A DNA stretch of 64,000 bases from contig OU342633.1 of the NCBI GenBank assembly GCA_910589415.1, positions 9,028,858 to 9,092,857 on the forward strand, given 5' to 3'. Position numbers and translations under genes: made by a program. Below are positions 11,216 through 23,284 of this stretch, piece by piece. The DNA comes from Malachius bipustulatus (lineage: Eukaryota; Arthropoda; Insecta; Coleoptera; Melyridae). Numbering within the stretch: the stretch's first letter is position 1; the number at the start of each line of letters is the position of its first letter. The notes beneath the pieces were generated by a model. The model did no database searches. It saw only the letters and a program-made list of their open reading frames with translations, and had not been told where the DNA came from.

Positions 11216-11411
11216 CAAAATAATTTTAAATTATGGCCATTGTGATCCTGTACTTGAATTTGCAAAAATTTTTTGGAAAAAATCAATCGTTTGGCCTACT
11301 TCGAATAAGCTGGGACACCCTGTAGATCAATTTCCCGGCATTATTTTCAGTTATCTAATTATTACTTTTTTTGATGTTCTTATACCGGGGTTTTCTGGTC
11401 ACATACAACAA

Positions 11412-11665
11412 ATCGTATATCGATGGTCTAATTCTAATACCCCGTAACTGTATGAATCAATATTTTACAGGAAAGAGCTTTTTTAGTTGTAAAGGGCTAA
11501 ATATGATTCAGGAGGTTACAAAACTTTTTTTGTAGCCAATTTCCCAAGCCAATACGGGTATTTCAACTCATACTCATGACAGAGTAAACGTACAATCGAA
11601 TAGCGCGAAAAAGGAAAATTTGAATTTTTTGCAGACAGGGTATTAGAATTAGACCATCGATATTA
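11412..11665. repeat. Short inverted-repeat element
   Basis: ATCGATGGTCTAATTCTAAT (near 11418) and its complement ATTAGAATTAGACCATCGAT (near 11642) face each other about 195 bp apart and are followed by CCCC or preceded by GGG. The interior is AT-rich without an open frame. This is a probable MITE remnant; no target duplication is clear. Confidence 0.5.
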
Positions 11666-11669
11666 CACA

Positions 11670-14560
11670 TTCGGTGGAGTGCTAGAACGTTAATTACAGA
11701 TCTGCCAGATAATCAGACCTTAATGAATTTCCTATAGAACAGAGCAGGCTTGCAAGCAATGCTCCATTACAAATCTGTCAAACAATCTGAAGATGCTACT
11801 GCGCTGGGTCGATGATTGAAACAGGAAAAAAGAAAAATAACAATAAACGTTTTGTGAACTTCGCTACAGAATTATTAAAACAACTTTTGAGTTTAACTTT
11901 TTTTATTGCTGAAACACGTCACTTTTTCAATGGCATTTTAGAAGTCTTCATAAAAAAGGCAAACTATACAACTATAAATAACATATGCGTTCAATTTGGA
12001 AAAATTGAAAGTCTTTTTCAATTTCCTTAAAAGTTTTTCAATAAGTCACTCAGCTTATTTTAACAATAAACGATTCAATTATTATTATATTCATAGTAGC
12101 GATAATACGACGATGTTAATATGAAATGTACTGTCAGCGTGTGAATAACACTTATGAATAAGTATTTGGATATTACTCTGTAAAGTAAATCACAAAAAAA
12201 CTGCTAGTTTAAGTACAACCAATCAATTAGTGTCAATTATATTTCTTAATTGATATGTTTTCAGTACTTTTAATTAGCTCTTCATTAATCTTAAATATAT
12301 TTATTATGTTTGGTAAATAAGGTGCCTGAGTTTATGAAGTTGAAAAATAGATAAAAGTAAAGTAATATTTTATGAATAAGTTACAGAAAAAAATTAAAAC
12401 TGACACCGAAATAACATGTGCGAAAATAATTTTAATCGTGTTATTAATGTAGGTAAGTATTGGTATACGCAGATATTAATTTATTTATTCATTAGTTTTA
12501 TAAATAATTCAAGTTATATGAATGAAAATGATCGAGATCAATTCCATTTATTTATTTATTTTTATAGTCTAGGTATGTTATTTTTATATTTTTTTTATTA
12601 GCACTGCATTATGTACCCAAGTATAGGTACCTACTTAAGGTGTAAAAATAAAAACGTTTGGCTTTTTTTTTAATCTGTTCTGTCTGTTTGGACACAGCTT
12701 TTAAAACAATAATATTTAAAAATGAATTGTATTCCTCTAAAACCTCAGAACCAGTTGAAACATTTATATTGTTAACAAGGCGTAGCGTGGGGTTTCGTGC
12801 CAGACTGTAGTGTCCCAATTATTATAAAATATAACTGATTATACATATCTACCTACACAGCGAAATAAAAATTATTGCGGAAAACAAAAAGATAAATCAC
12901 CAAGGATACCTATAAACCAGTTACAAAAGAATGGAATAGTTTTAAAAACTGTTACCTAACTAATGGGAATGAACTACTTTTTCCACTTTAAATCTTTAAA
13001 TGTTATTAAAATTATGACGTCTGCCTTTATCAATAAATAATTACTGTGGTCTTTAAAAATAGAAAACAGAGTCTAATACGTCTAGCTCATTCATAATACT
13101 TATACGATATACTTTTAAAACTTTAAACCTCCTTACTTACAGTTCTCAGCAAAAGTCTGGAATAATTTCGTTATTATATTGGGAGTTTTGACAAGAAGCT
13201 CAGAAAAAGCAATTTTGTTTTTTTAACGTTTTCTTTAGTAGGTATGCTTAAAAAATTTATTACACTAAATGCCAGAGTAATCTTCCTAAATTAGCCGTAA
13301 ATTTTAATAAAATATAATTAGTTATAGTAACTATACATACTTATATTTAATTTTTATTTAAAATTATTCTTTAATTAATTAATTAGTTAATAATAAACGT
13401 AAAAAAAATATTAATGTGTATCATATTCAAGATTCAAAAATTTATTATAATTTATGACTTTTGTCGGAAGAAAAAAACCGCAAGTATGTGTTAAAACATA
13501 AATAAAGTTCATTCGTCTTTTGTCATAACTTGGAGGGTGACAGGAAAGTATTTTTAGCCTAGGGACTATAAAAAATAAAAGCGAAAAAATAAAATTGACT
13601 GAGCCGGTTTTTTGTGGAAAACCCAATATAGTAACAAAGTGGTGAATTTTATTCCACACTTTTGCCGTGCACCGTGTGTAGGTATTTACAATAATAATTA
13701 TTAGGTATCATTAAAACTATTACCTTCATTAATATCTGGTTTGGAAATTATGAAAGTTGTTAAACGTTTTTAAACATTTTTTAATCGGTTCATATTAAAG
13801 ATATAGAAGAAGCAATTAAATACTAGTTTAAACATATTTCGGGAATTAAAATTTTTCTAATAAAAATCATCGTTACAATATTCTTTTATTTTTTTTTATA
13901 GCTATTATATTATTTCTCTTGTTGAATATTTCTCTTATACAATACTTCTCTTGTTGAATAAAATATAATAATTTAATATATTACAAAAAAAATTACGTTA
14001 CAATGATCACGAATTTTTCCACAGTAGGTACATTTTATGCACCATTGATCATTATTGTAAATTTCTTCAAGAAATAGTAAAAATCATTATGTAACAAAAA
14101 GAAATATAATGAACATTCAACCATGCAACTGACATTGTAGTTACCTATACTCTATAAAAATGATCGTACATGCACCTTTTGCTGCAGAAAAGATCAAATT
14201 CTTCCAGCTTGTGAGTGACACAATTTAATTAAGTATTTTTGAACTAAAATTTTATAACAAATATTACCGAAAATGTGAAAGAAAAACAAAAGTATTGGCT
14301 AAAATCATTATCAACAAAAAGTTGAAAACAATAAGCTAAAATTGAAAAAGAAAAGTACTCATTAAAAATTTACTTTTCAAAATAATTTTAAATCTGGCTG
14401 TGAAATTTAATTTTTCGTTGATTAAAATGAAATAAATGTTAGGTAGATACTAAAGATATCTGAAAAACCTAAGAAATATAACGAAAGACTATTTTTACAT
14501 ACAAAGAATCTCACCTTTAAAAATGTAGAATGCGAGCTGTCAATGAAAAATGAGCTTTTC
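11670..14560. other. AT-rich intergenic DNA
   Basis: No gene, RNA or transposon is recognised. There are long A/T runs, scattered ATTAAT-type low complexity, and small open frames (72-82 codons) with no codon-like composition or motif. A short near-palindrome, AATTTATTAAAATATAATTAG-like, near 13300 is ordinary low-complexity sequence. Confidence 0.45.
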
Positions 14561-14830
14561 TTGGCGGCTTCGAATCGCGCGCGGTTTTACCGAATACCCG
14601 ACAATTAAACAATATGACATAGAATAATAAACACGAAGCTTAGAATGAAGTGCGTGTGCAGTCAGTCATAGGCTACTGTTGGCCATATAGAAGTGTCCGT
14701 CCCCCACCCAAGCAGTGATTACGCTTTTAGGAGGCTGAGTCGGTTCATTGCACCACCGAGTCATTCTTTTATTGTGCTGCATTTACATCGAGGTTTGGAG
14801 CTTTGGTACCCACATAGTAATACCTACTCC
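14560..14830 (+). promoter_or_regulatory. GC-richer block with possible initiator
   Basis: After about 3 kb of AT-rich DNA the composition rises, with clustered CG dinucleotides (TCGAATCGCGCGCGG) and the arthropod initiator-like string GCAGTCAGTCATAG near 14655-14670. No TATA box at the right distance and no open reading frame follow. It could be a TATA-less promoter with a 5' UTR exon, or a scrap of mobile DNA. Support is weak. Confidence 0.2.
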
Positions 14831-15180
14831 GCCTGGCCTTCAAATTATGTCTGATGTTTGGCTTATTTTTTATTTTAAGTTCAGTCTTCTATAGTTAGTT
14901 CTCTTTGGTAGTCGCTGGCTGTCTTTAACTTCAGATCTAAATCTAAAGCTTCTAAGTTAAGTATAAAACAAAAACATTATAATCGGAGATAATTATTATT
15001 ATTGTTATGACAAAGTTGGTGCTTAAATTTAAATAGGATTGGAAATATTAAAGGTAAAAGGTGTTCATGTCACGCAAACATATAACGTAGATAGGTACCA
15101 GAGAATTAACTATCTAATTTGTAAACGTATTTCAAAAACTCAGTTTGTCTTTTCTGGTAAGTGCAATTTCTAATTGTATA

Positions 15181-15470
15181 CAGGGTGAATCATAACTCTA
15201 CGGAAATTTTTGACAGAAGATGAAAATATTCGACGGTTAAAGTGTCCAAGAGAATTCTTCTTGGAAAATGTACGAATTATTATTTAATAAAAAAAATACA
15301 GCTTTAATAAATTTTATGTATTTTTTGTAAATTTCCTTAAATGAATTGCATTAGCATATTGCAAGAAAATTGTACGTGTTTATAACTTTTAAATAAAAGT
15401 AAATCGGGCATACAAGTTATCAAACCCTGGTACCCCTATTATTAAGTAAGAAAATCTACCAGAAAAACTA
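15181..15470. repeat. Probable degenerate MITE end
   Basis: It begins TATACAGGGTGAATCATAAC, the CAGGGTG end that recurs on the palindromic elements of this window. No mirror end is visible. The stretch runs into a LINE fragment at about 15470. Confidence 0.35.
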
Positions 15471-16075
15471 GAAAGCGCTGACCTGACACAAAGAATTCAA
15501 CAACAATTTTACACACCTCAACAGCTTCTCCTCTTAGTATACAAGACTCAAATCCGACCATCAGAGTACTTCTCACATGTTTGGAGCTCAGCTCCTAAAC
15601 ATACCCTGAGATTGAGACATACCCATCCAGAAAAGAGCCGTCCACTTGATCGGGGACCCGGCTTTGACTAAAAATTTAGAAAGACTTGAACAGCGAACAG
15701 CGTAGATGACCTGAGTCAGCTTTACAGATTTTTTTTATGGGAAGTGTTCAAAAGACCTGCTACGTTTGATCCCACCTAGAACAAGGCTCTGCAGAAATAC
15801 ACATCGAGCCGCAATAGTTCATTCCTATCGCAGGTTGAGCAGGGTACGCCTCATACCATCTTATTTGAGACTTTTTCATGTATTGAATTTTGGGTCATCA
15901 CCATCACTTTAGAATAGCATTCCAAGGGGTGTGTTGTCGGAGGAATAAAACACCTGCAATTATTCAAAGTCAACGCGAATAGATATCTCCGCTCATGCAT
16001 AACTCCCAGAGCATCATAGGGATTCCCTGTATAATGCACGGGCTTTTTCAATAAAAAAAAACAAAGGGAATAACA
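15470..16075 (+). pseudogene. LINE 3' end (same family as 28110-30890)
   Basis: Decayed C-terminal end of the Jockey/CR1-type LINE in sense orientation. Readable pieces are RLCRNTHRAAIVHSYR and NSIPRGVL, which align with GRNTRRAAVAHPY and NSIPKGVFPE in the minus-strand copy. The 3' UTR ends with ATGCACGGGCTTTTTCAATA and an A-run at about 16048-16060. The copy at 28110 has the same terminal word TTTTCAATAAAAA, so the family's 3' terminus is defined by two copies. There are several stops, and the copy is 5'-truncated. Confidence 0.75.
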
Positions 16076-16445
16076 TTTCATTCAAATGGATTATTCTAAA
16101 ACACCAACCAAACAAGTCAAAGAACAACATATACGGGAAAGAAAAGTGTATACACACCTATAAAATAATCAGGGATTTAAAGTGCAAAAAAAACATTCAT
16201 CCCTTAAAAACAAAATGGCGGCTTATTCACAAGGGGTAGGAGGTCGCATTTTTGGATTTAGACTCTCCATTGACCACCCAACCCCCACACAAAATATTTT
16301 CTTTTCCGCATGAATTGCACAATTAAATCCTACTTTGACTGGACTAATTGGCGGTGTAGACAATAGGATCTAGACAATGCAATTGTCAAGTCAACATATT
16401 GTCTACTATTTGGGATGTTCTCTCATGTTGACAATTTAAACATTG

Positions 16446-16725
16446 GGTACGTTCACCTGACGTCAATTGTTGAATAGCAGCGCAAAACGGTTGAGTGTTA
16501 TTAGTTGTTGCAACATGTTTGGAAATAGTTTGAACGCATTGTTAAGATCGAGAGATATGTGACAATTATGTTTCTGGATACGATTCAAGTTCATAGAAAT
16601 AATTATTATCATTTATTTGTAGCTGATGGTGTCAGGAGCATTCTTACTTGAAACTTTTACTTCCCACTTTGCGCATGTCCGCAACATACGTTGACTGTGC
16701 TGAGCGTGTAAATATTTACACTCAC
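16446..16725. mobile_element. Isolated E1 terminus
   Basis: The block starts right after CATTG (16441-16445) with GGTACGTTCACCTGACGTCA and continues with GGATACGATTCAAGTTCATA and CGCAACATACGTTGACT. These match the complement of the E1 right arm in order, with small gaps. The gene is absent, so this is a truncated copy or a solo end. The same 5-bp CATTG precedes the tip as at the complete copy. Confidence 0.7.
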
Positions 16726-17136
16726 AAAAATACTGAACAAAACCAAGCAATCCAGGCATTTTGCAGCATATTATTCTCCATACATTTTTTGTGGGTAATT
16801 GAAAGTCTAATTTGATGAAGTTATTGTTTGTCTATATCAATGCGAGTACCTATATTATGGGCACTGTAAGTACAATCATCTATAACTAGCTTATTTCCCG
16901 TAATATAACATTTTTTTCTCGCATTCTCTTTCGGTTCTTAGTCTTCTTCGCAAATTTTTTTGTTTTCTTCTCTCCTCCACGCGAGTTAGATCCCGGTTGA
17001 TAAATATTTTAGTCCCTTTCAACTCGTAACTGTTTCTCAGGATTTCATTCCTTTCTAGGTGAATAAGTAGTTTGCAATTTTTATGATTCGGTTCGGAGAT
17101 TTTCCGATGAAGTAAGGATCATTTCTATCCCTCAGT

Positions 17137-17433
17137 TTAATACCCACCCCAAGTAAACTTCCTATCTTCCTTTACCACACTCTCCGGAACGGAGACAGAT
17201 TCAGGGAGTTTTAATCCACTAATCAGCAAATTGTTGCCTCTTTTCGCTTTTTCAAAATCCTCGATTCTCATCTTTAGAACGTTGTTTTCTGTTTCCAGTT
17301 GTTGAACCCTCCTCTTAGTTTCCTCCAATTTCATAAGTAGCCTAGATTTAGCTGCATCAACGCCGTTCTTAAATTCAACTTTGTTTGCTTTAATTTTCCT
17401 GATTATGTCTTCTCCTGATACACTATTTGGCAT
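17137..17433 (-). pseudogene. LINE ORF1p-like coiled-coil fragment
   Basis: This 98-residue open frame starts at the ATG at 17433. It is rich in K and E with a heptad-like region (KLEETKRRVQQLETENNVLK) followed by GNNLLISGLKLPESV. A coiled coil followed by an R-x-NNL-I-GL motif is typical of nucleic-acid-binding ORF1 proteins of non-LTR retrotransposons. Upstream and downstream there is no RT in the same orientation within 1 kb. It is probably a detached fragment, though a small host gene cannot be excluded. Confidence 0.5.
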
Positions 17434-17944
17434 TATCCTTTCGAATACGATCCAACAGTGTACGTAAAGCTTTAGGCAGGTATTTATTCGTTATCAGTCT
17501 GCTGTCGCGTGAATCAATCTTCCTTATCGAAGAAAACAATAATCGATAAAGTGGCCTTTGAAAATCCTATTTTCCTTTTATTTTTTGAACTCAAAGTAGG
17601 ATTTTTGAACCGTTTCAATAATTTATCGCATGAGACCATGTAGACAGTAACAACAGTTTTTCATAAATTAACAGCCACGTTTTCTTGGTAAAAATAATAC
17701 TTTTTGAAGACGAATATCATATAAACATCACTCTGTTAAGGCGATCATACACTGATCATACTTTTCATACAGATATGTTCATCGTGAACAAAACATTGGT
17801 CCAAATCGAGTCAAATATTTTCAATCTGTTAGTTCTCTAGTATCTACACTTTCTTATCCCTTGAATACACCCAGTTTCTTCCGTAAATTCATAAGTACAT
17901 TTTACCTACCTATTAAAATAAAAATTGCATTTTTAATTTTTAAT

Positions 17945-18065
17945 TTCAAAATGAGCCTGCGGTGGCTTCGCGGGTTAAAAGTGCAGACTACTAAACCGTT
18001 GAACTACCTCAGACTAAGTTCGATTCCCAGTCTCGCTCTGGTCGTTTGTGTCGTCTATTCTACTA
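17945..18065 (+). mobile_element. tRNA-derived SINE head
   Basis: It contains a pol III A-box-like TGGCTTCGCGGGTTA (from 17963) and, 54 bp on, a B box AGTTCGATTCC (18017-18027), within a roughly 90-nt tRNA-like stretch starting GCCTGCGGTGGC. It cannot be a normal tRNA: no cloverleaf with a proper anticodon arm is evident and the A-to-B spacing is long. It lies just upstream of LINE RT sequence, so it might instead be a tRNA-headed 5' region fused by chance. Confidence 0.5.
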
Positions 18066-18119
18066 TTTAAGTGCCATACTACTTGAGGCATTAATCATAA
18101 AACAGTTCTTAACAAATTA

Positions 18120-19075
18120 AAGAAATGTGTTTTTTCTGAAAGCATACTGGCGTTGGTTGGATCGTATTTCTCCGATAGATCGCAATTATGTGTCTTACAA
18201 TGTTTTCTGTTCCCGTTCATATGCCGTTACATCAGGGGTAAACCTGGGTCCATTTCTCTTTATTTTGTTTATTAATGACTTACTTATTACAGATATAAAT
18301 TGCAGCATTTTGATGTTTGCGGACGACGTTAAATTATTTCGGGCTATAACAACAGTGAGCGACTCTATCTCTACAGAAGAACTCGGAAAAGTTACACAAT
18401 TGGTGTGTTGTCAATGGCTTGACTTTGAATACCGACAAGTGTAAAATGGTTACCTATAGGTAGTCGTGCTAAGGTTCAGATTTCCTATCCTTATAATGTT
18501 GAGAATATGCCAATTTGTAGATTATCCCAGATTAAAGATCTTGGTGTTCATTTTGACAGTACCCCTAGTTTTAGTAATCATATTCAGACAACATCAGCCT
18601 CTGCTCTTAAAATGCTGAGATTTGTGCTGAGCTGAGAAATACTAAAATTGTTCGGCAATATCTACTGCTTGATAGCTCTATAGAACGCGTTTGTTCGTTC
18701 ACGATAAGAATACGGATCTCTCATTTGGTATCCCTTATAATATAATCGCTATATAAACGTGTTGGGGGCCGTCCAAAGAAGGTTCCTGAAGGCCTTATGG
18801 TTTATTAGACAGTTCCTCGTCTGTCCCGAATAAAATTTCCCACATGAAACCTTGCTATCAGCGTTTGAACTTAGATCCTCACAAGACCGACATAGATCGG
18901 GATGTTTAATGTTCTTATACAAGCTGCTGAATGGTCAGGTCGTTTCAATGTATTTGATGGGTAGACTCTGTGCTTTTGTGTCTGTAGACCTGGAATTCGA
19001 CATCCAGGAACATTTCATTTACCTGTTCCAAGAACTAACGTCCTTCTGAAGTTCACCCTCCCAATACAGAAATAT
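18120..19075 (+). pseudogene. Jockey/CR1-type LINE RT fragment
   Basis: Frames on the plus strand encode the RT palm and thumb: SGVNLGPFLFILFINDLL (the SGVPQGS-LGP block, degraded), FADDVKLFRAITTVSD (the catalytic F/YADD box), then IKDLGVHFDS (the thumb motif). After about 300 bp of decayed sequence comes a C-terminal SQDRHRSGCLMFLYKLLNGQ block. Frames change at least three times. The family differs from the LINE at 28110 (FADDVKLFR against FADESTLISS). It lacks the endonuclease and is 5'-truncated. Confidence 0.75.
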
Positions 19076-19189
19076 TGTTAGGGATCTGTAAATTATTTGT
19101 CGGATTGTTATATTTTGCTATAGGTATTATGTTATTATTTTTTTAATCGATACTTAATTTAGTTTTATTCGAGATAATGTTGCCTATAT

Positions 19190-20832
19190 TGTAACGAAGT
19201 CCGGAAATCCGGCCTTCGTTTTTGTCTTAGTGTCAGGGGTTGTGCCAGAGATTCCCAGTCATTTACGTTTTTCATCGCCTTTTGTTATTTTTAAATTAAT
19301 TATCATGAAGCAAAGTCGAGTCCCGGTTAGTTCCCCGATATTTAAATTTATTATTAATATACCTACCTACTTGGTTTTTTATCCATAAGCCGTAAAAATA
19401 ACATTTTTAAATCGTCGAATTCATACACCGAAGCTGAAGACTCCAGTCGCCGAGGAGATAACGCTACGCGATAACGGCCGCAATCGCAGGTAAATTGATT
19501 AATCCAAGAGAAAAACAAGGTTTATCGCTAGCGTGGCTTCGATTCTTTTACAAATTTAATAAAAATTTTTAGATTACGACCGCGGTAGGGATACGGGCAT
19601 ATAAGGCCGGAACGGAAAATAATCTCTCTCTGCTTTTCTCGGTTTCATCGACTTACTACTGTCTGAAAAGTGCTAAGCATTATTGTTTCCGCCCCGTCTG
19701 GGAATAGTGACCGGTGTTACTCTCTGCTCTTCCGAATTTCATTCGAGTCAGTACGGTCCACGAAGTGTTTTCGAAAATTGTTGATTCCGCCCCGTTCCGG
19801 GATTAGTGACCGTGTTAGCAATTGTGAGTACCTGCGCAACCGTTTTAGCAAAGCCGCGACCGTCAACAAGAGTTTCCCGCAAAATAATAACAAGGTAGGT
19901 ACCATCAAATATTGAGTCGAATTTAATCGTGCCCGTTTGTCGTGATTCCATTTATTCCCGTCCCTCACCGAGATTAGCGACGTACCCGATAGATTAGGCT
20001 CATTAGGTACCATCAACCCTGTCGTAGCGTAGAGAATTATTTGGCCCTTACTAGGAGTGCACTAGGCGGTGTGTGTACCTACGGACGCGGGATACCTGAC
20101 TTTCCATGCGGTGTATGCCCGGCGAGTCAGGGGTTAACGTCGAAGTAGTTACGCGGCCATATAGGGATTCACGCCCGAGGCGTAGGTGTCTTTCCATGCG
20201 GTGTTAAGCCCGGCCGGACGCCGCACCTCAGGAGTGTCTCCGTGCGAAACCGTGTATCTCTACAAAATTATCGTCCTCAGCAACTATTAGCAGGGTTACA
20301 CCGCGCCATACCTCTCGTTACATTTTTACTCCCGCGCACGGCCGAAATACTCCGCCGTTCGTCGTATTATTAATTTTTCGCGAACAAGAACCGTCGCCCG
20401 TACATTTTATTTTATTTAATCCGTATTACATTATTTTACCGACCAGACGACTCGCTCAGATCAACCGCCGAACCTGCAATATAATAATTAGTTTAATAAG
20501 GGATACAAATATAGCTTGTTTTCATTTATCTGTGAGTTTTATTTTGTGTGTGTACTGTTACCAATTACAACCGCCTTCTCGCCCACATCTTCGCTCCGTG
20601 AATTGCCCAGCGCTCGTGGCTCCGTGCCTAAAGACCACGCGGCCACGCACGATTTTATTTTATTGATTTTTGCGTCCAACCAACCGACCCCTGGGCTAAT
20701 TCCGTCTCCAGTGAGCTACCTTAGGGACAAGTGCACCATAACGGTGTCAACTGTGTGAACAGGTTCAACAGGGAATTCAGCGAGAGATTCCCCGAGGGAG
20801 TAAACCCTTCCAAAAATCTGGCGCCCGAGACA
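19190..20832 (+). mobile_element. Long-LTR retrotransposon end with primer binding site
   Basis: A GC-rich block, unlike its AT-rich surroundings, starts TGTAACGAAGTCCGG. It has a TATA box (TATAAG at 19600-19605) and ends next to TGGCGCCCGAGACATCC at 20819, which matches the tRNA-Lys-type primer site TGGCGCCCGA of many Gypsy-like elements. Internal imperfect repeats occur: TTTCCATGCGGTGT at about 20102 and 20190, and TTCCGCCCCGT..GGGA at about 19687 and 19786. No gag or pol follows, so the element is cut off soon after 20832. LTR boundaries are approximate. Confidence 0.5.
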
Positions 20833-21179
20833 TCCGAAGGTGAGTACCGCCAAACCGCGAAACCGGATCCTCAGAACGCGAACAATCGTCACAATATCTT
20901 AGTTTGGTAAGCAAAGACTGGATTTTTGTTTTGATTTGTTTAATCTTGCAAAGTGTGCATTTGAAATTTATAATTTCTTTTATTTAAGTAGGTATATTGT
21001 CCTGTAAATGGAGTGATGTCTGTTATGTCTGTTGGGCAATAAATGAGTTATTATTATAATAATTATTATTATGTTTAGCCTGATGGCTTCATACTCCCTT
21101 TAAGGGGGAAATTCACTTATTCAAGATATTAAATATCAGAGGGATTAAATTCTATTGGGGCTCTTTCCAGGTTCTCGGG

Positions 21180-22640
21180 CCCATAGTGATGAACTTCAAT
21201 GTGGCCTACAAACTTCCTGACGGGTCCGTGTTATAGAAGTAGCACTGCTTTTTGCATTTCCCTATAGAGCTGTTCGTTGAGTCCTAGTTCTTTGATGAAC
21301 TTCAGCAGGTTCTTTAGGATCACTCCAGTGGATCCGATGACGATTGGAACCATAGTGACGGTGTTCATCCGCCATTGCCTTTGCAATCTTACTTCGAGTT
21401 GTCGGTACTTGGCGATCTTTTCAGCGTGCTTTTAATTCAGGTTGTTGGTAGGGAATGGTTACCTCAATGAGCGTGGTTTTCTTATCTACCAGAACAATGT
21501 CAGGTCTGTTATGTACAACAGTTTGGTCAGTTAGGATGGTGAGATCCCAATACAGCTTGAAGTTGTCATTTTCCAGAATTGGTTCTGCGATATAGTTGTA
21601 GTACTGCAGTACATTCCGAACTCCATTGGATGTCGGTTGAATATTCCTCGACAATTTTTAGCAATTGGTCTAGCTGGTTCTTAGTAGCTGTCATAATCTT
21701 TAGGTCATCCATGTATAGTAAGTGGTTCACTTTAATTGCTGTTGTGTTGTTTTTCTTTACAGCCACCTCGTAGTTGGTCGAGTTTAATCTTCTTGACAGA
21801 GGGTTCATTGCTAAGCAGAATCATAATGGGCTTAGTGAGTCCCCCTAGAATATGTATCTTCTTATTGGCATAAAGTCCGTCTTTATATTGCAGTCTCCTT
21901 CGTTTAGATGAATTGTGGTATTCCATGTTGACATTGTGTGTTCTAAAAAGGTAACAATGGTGGGGTCAATCTTGTATATCTTCATTATCTGAATGCCAGT
22001 CATGTGGTACGGAATCAAAAGCTTTCCTGTAGTCAATGTATGCAATACGTAGGTTTCTTTTTCAGTGTATGCTTGGTTACAGATGATGGAATCAATGATG
22101 AGTTGTTCTTTGCATCCCATTGCGTTTCTTGTAAATCCCTTTTGTTCAACCGCAATGATATTGTTCCGCTCGCAATGGGTGTATATTCGGTGAGCGAGGT
22201 AAGATGTTATAATCTTGTATAGTGTTGGGAAGCATGTGATCAGCCGGTACTCTGCAGGATCCTCTCTAAGTTGCTAGTCTTTTGATGATAAATAGGTAGT
22301 ACCCTGTGTAAGAAACAAAGGCAAAGCTTGTGGATTCCTCAAAACGTCGTTAAGAAAGACAGTAAAGTTTCCCATGTGTGCACCACAGCTTCTTTAACCA
22401 GTAGTTATGCACGTCATCAGGTCCCGGGGCTTTCCAATTGTGGGTATTTGCAATAACATCCTTAATTTATTTTACGGTAAACGGTTCCGTTTCCATCCCG
22501 TCATAGTTAATAGCAGCTCTTTTTTCCTCTTAGATTCAGGCAGCTTTGGAATCGCAGTAAACAGGTGAGGCTAATCGACCATTCCAAAACTGTTGAATTG
22601 TTTCCCTGTTGGGATAGTTGCAGTTGGAGTTCTTTGCCGG
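21180..22640 (-). pseudogene. LINE with restriction-like endonuclease (R4/NeSL-like)
   Basis: Minus-strand frames read, in order: APGPDDVHNYWLKKLW (RT), AYIDYRKAFDSVPHDW (RT block with catalytic D), NPLSRRLNS, NHLLYMDDLKIMTATKNQL (YMDD box), then RPDIVLVDKKTTLIEVTIP and KYRQLEVRLQRQWRM followed by VPIVIGSTGVI. The last part is the C-terminal PD-(D/E)xK-type endonuclease region (PD..D.K...IE) seen in the R2/R4/NeSL group. Several frameshifts and stops disable it. The 5' part (ORF1, zinc fingers) is missing or unrecognised. Sequence below 21180 is presumed 3' UTR. Confidence 0.8.
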
Positions 22641-22677
22641 AATCCTGGAGTCTAAGGTTCTATAAAAAACCCTCCTG

Positions 22678-22750
22678 TTAATTATTATTATTTATTATTA
22701 TTTATTATTATTTATTATTATAATTATTATTATTAATATTATTATTTATT
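22678..22750. repeat. ATT-rich microsatellite
   Basis: A run of TTATTATTA and TTTATTATTA units about 70 bp long, slightly imperfect. It lies just beyond the LINE. Confidence 0.85.
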
Positions 22751-23284
22751 TAAATTAATACCTGTTAAATAATTTTTGAATAAAACCACTTGTATATCTG
22801 CATTTAATTCATGGTTTTGCTATAATTAGGCCAGTAGAATGGTATTTTGAGTTTGCGTTACACAGAATGTACAAATTTTGTACTATACGAAATTCGATAG
22901 AGGATCATCAAGAAATCTTAAATCCAAATTTGCAGCACCGTGCGATTTTTTTTACCAAGTTATGCAGAAAAGCGTTTTTTTTTTATTTTTACGAATATAT
23001 CGGCTCCTATCTATCGCACATAAGCAAATGATATATCATTCTCTTCTTTATGAAATTACCTACATTTTTATACGAATTTTTTTTTGTTACACTGATAATA
23101 AAAAAATAATGAGGTTTAATTAAAAATTTGTCTTTCGAATAAGGTTTTTTGTAAATTACTTTTTTTTTTGCATTTTTACGCTGGAAAGCCCTAGTAGTTT
23201 TTTGAAAAACAGTCAATTACCTGTGCGGCGGTAGGTCAATTTTGAAAATCCAATAATCCAGTCTCCGGCAATCTACGCGCAAAC

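Noticed and set aside
17945..18065. Functional tRNA gene
   Set aside because: A and B boxes are present, but no proper acceptor or anticodon stems can be formed, so a SINE head is more likely.
18127..18444. Considering the RT frame here as a host gene
   Set aside because: The motifs are clearly those of a LINE RT, with several frameshifts.
22678..22750. CRISPR-like spaced repeat
   Set aside because: It is a simple ATT microsatellite with no constant repeat-spacer structure, in a eukaryotic context.
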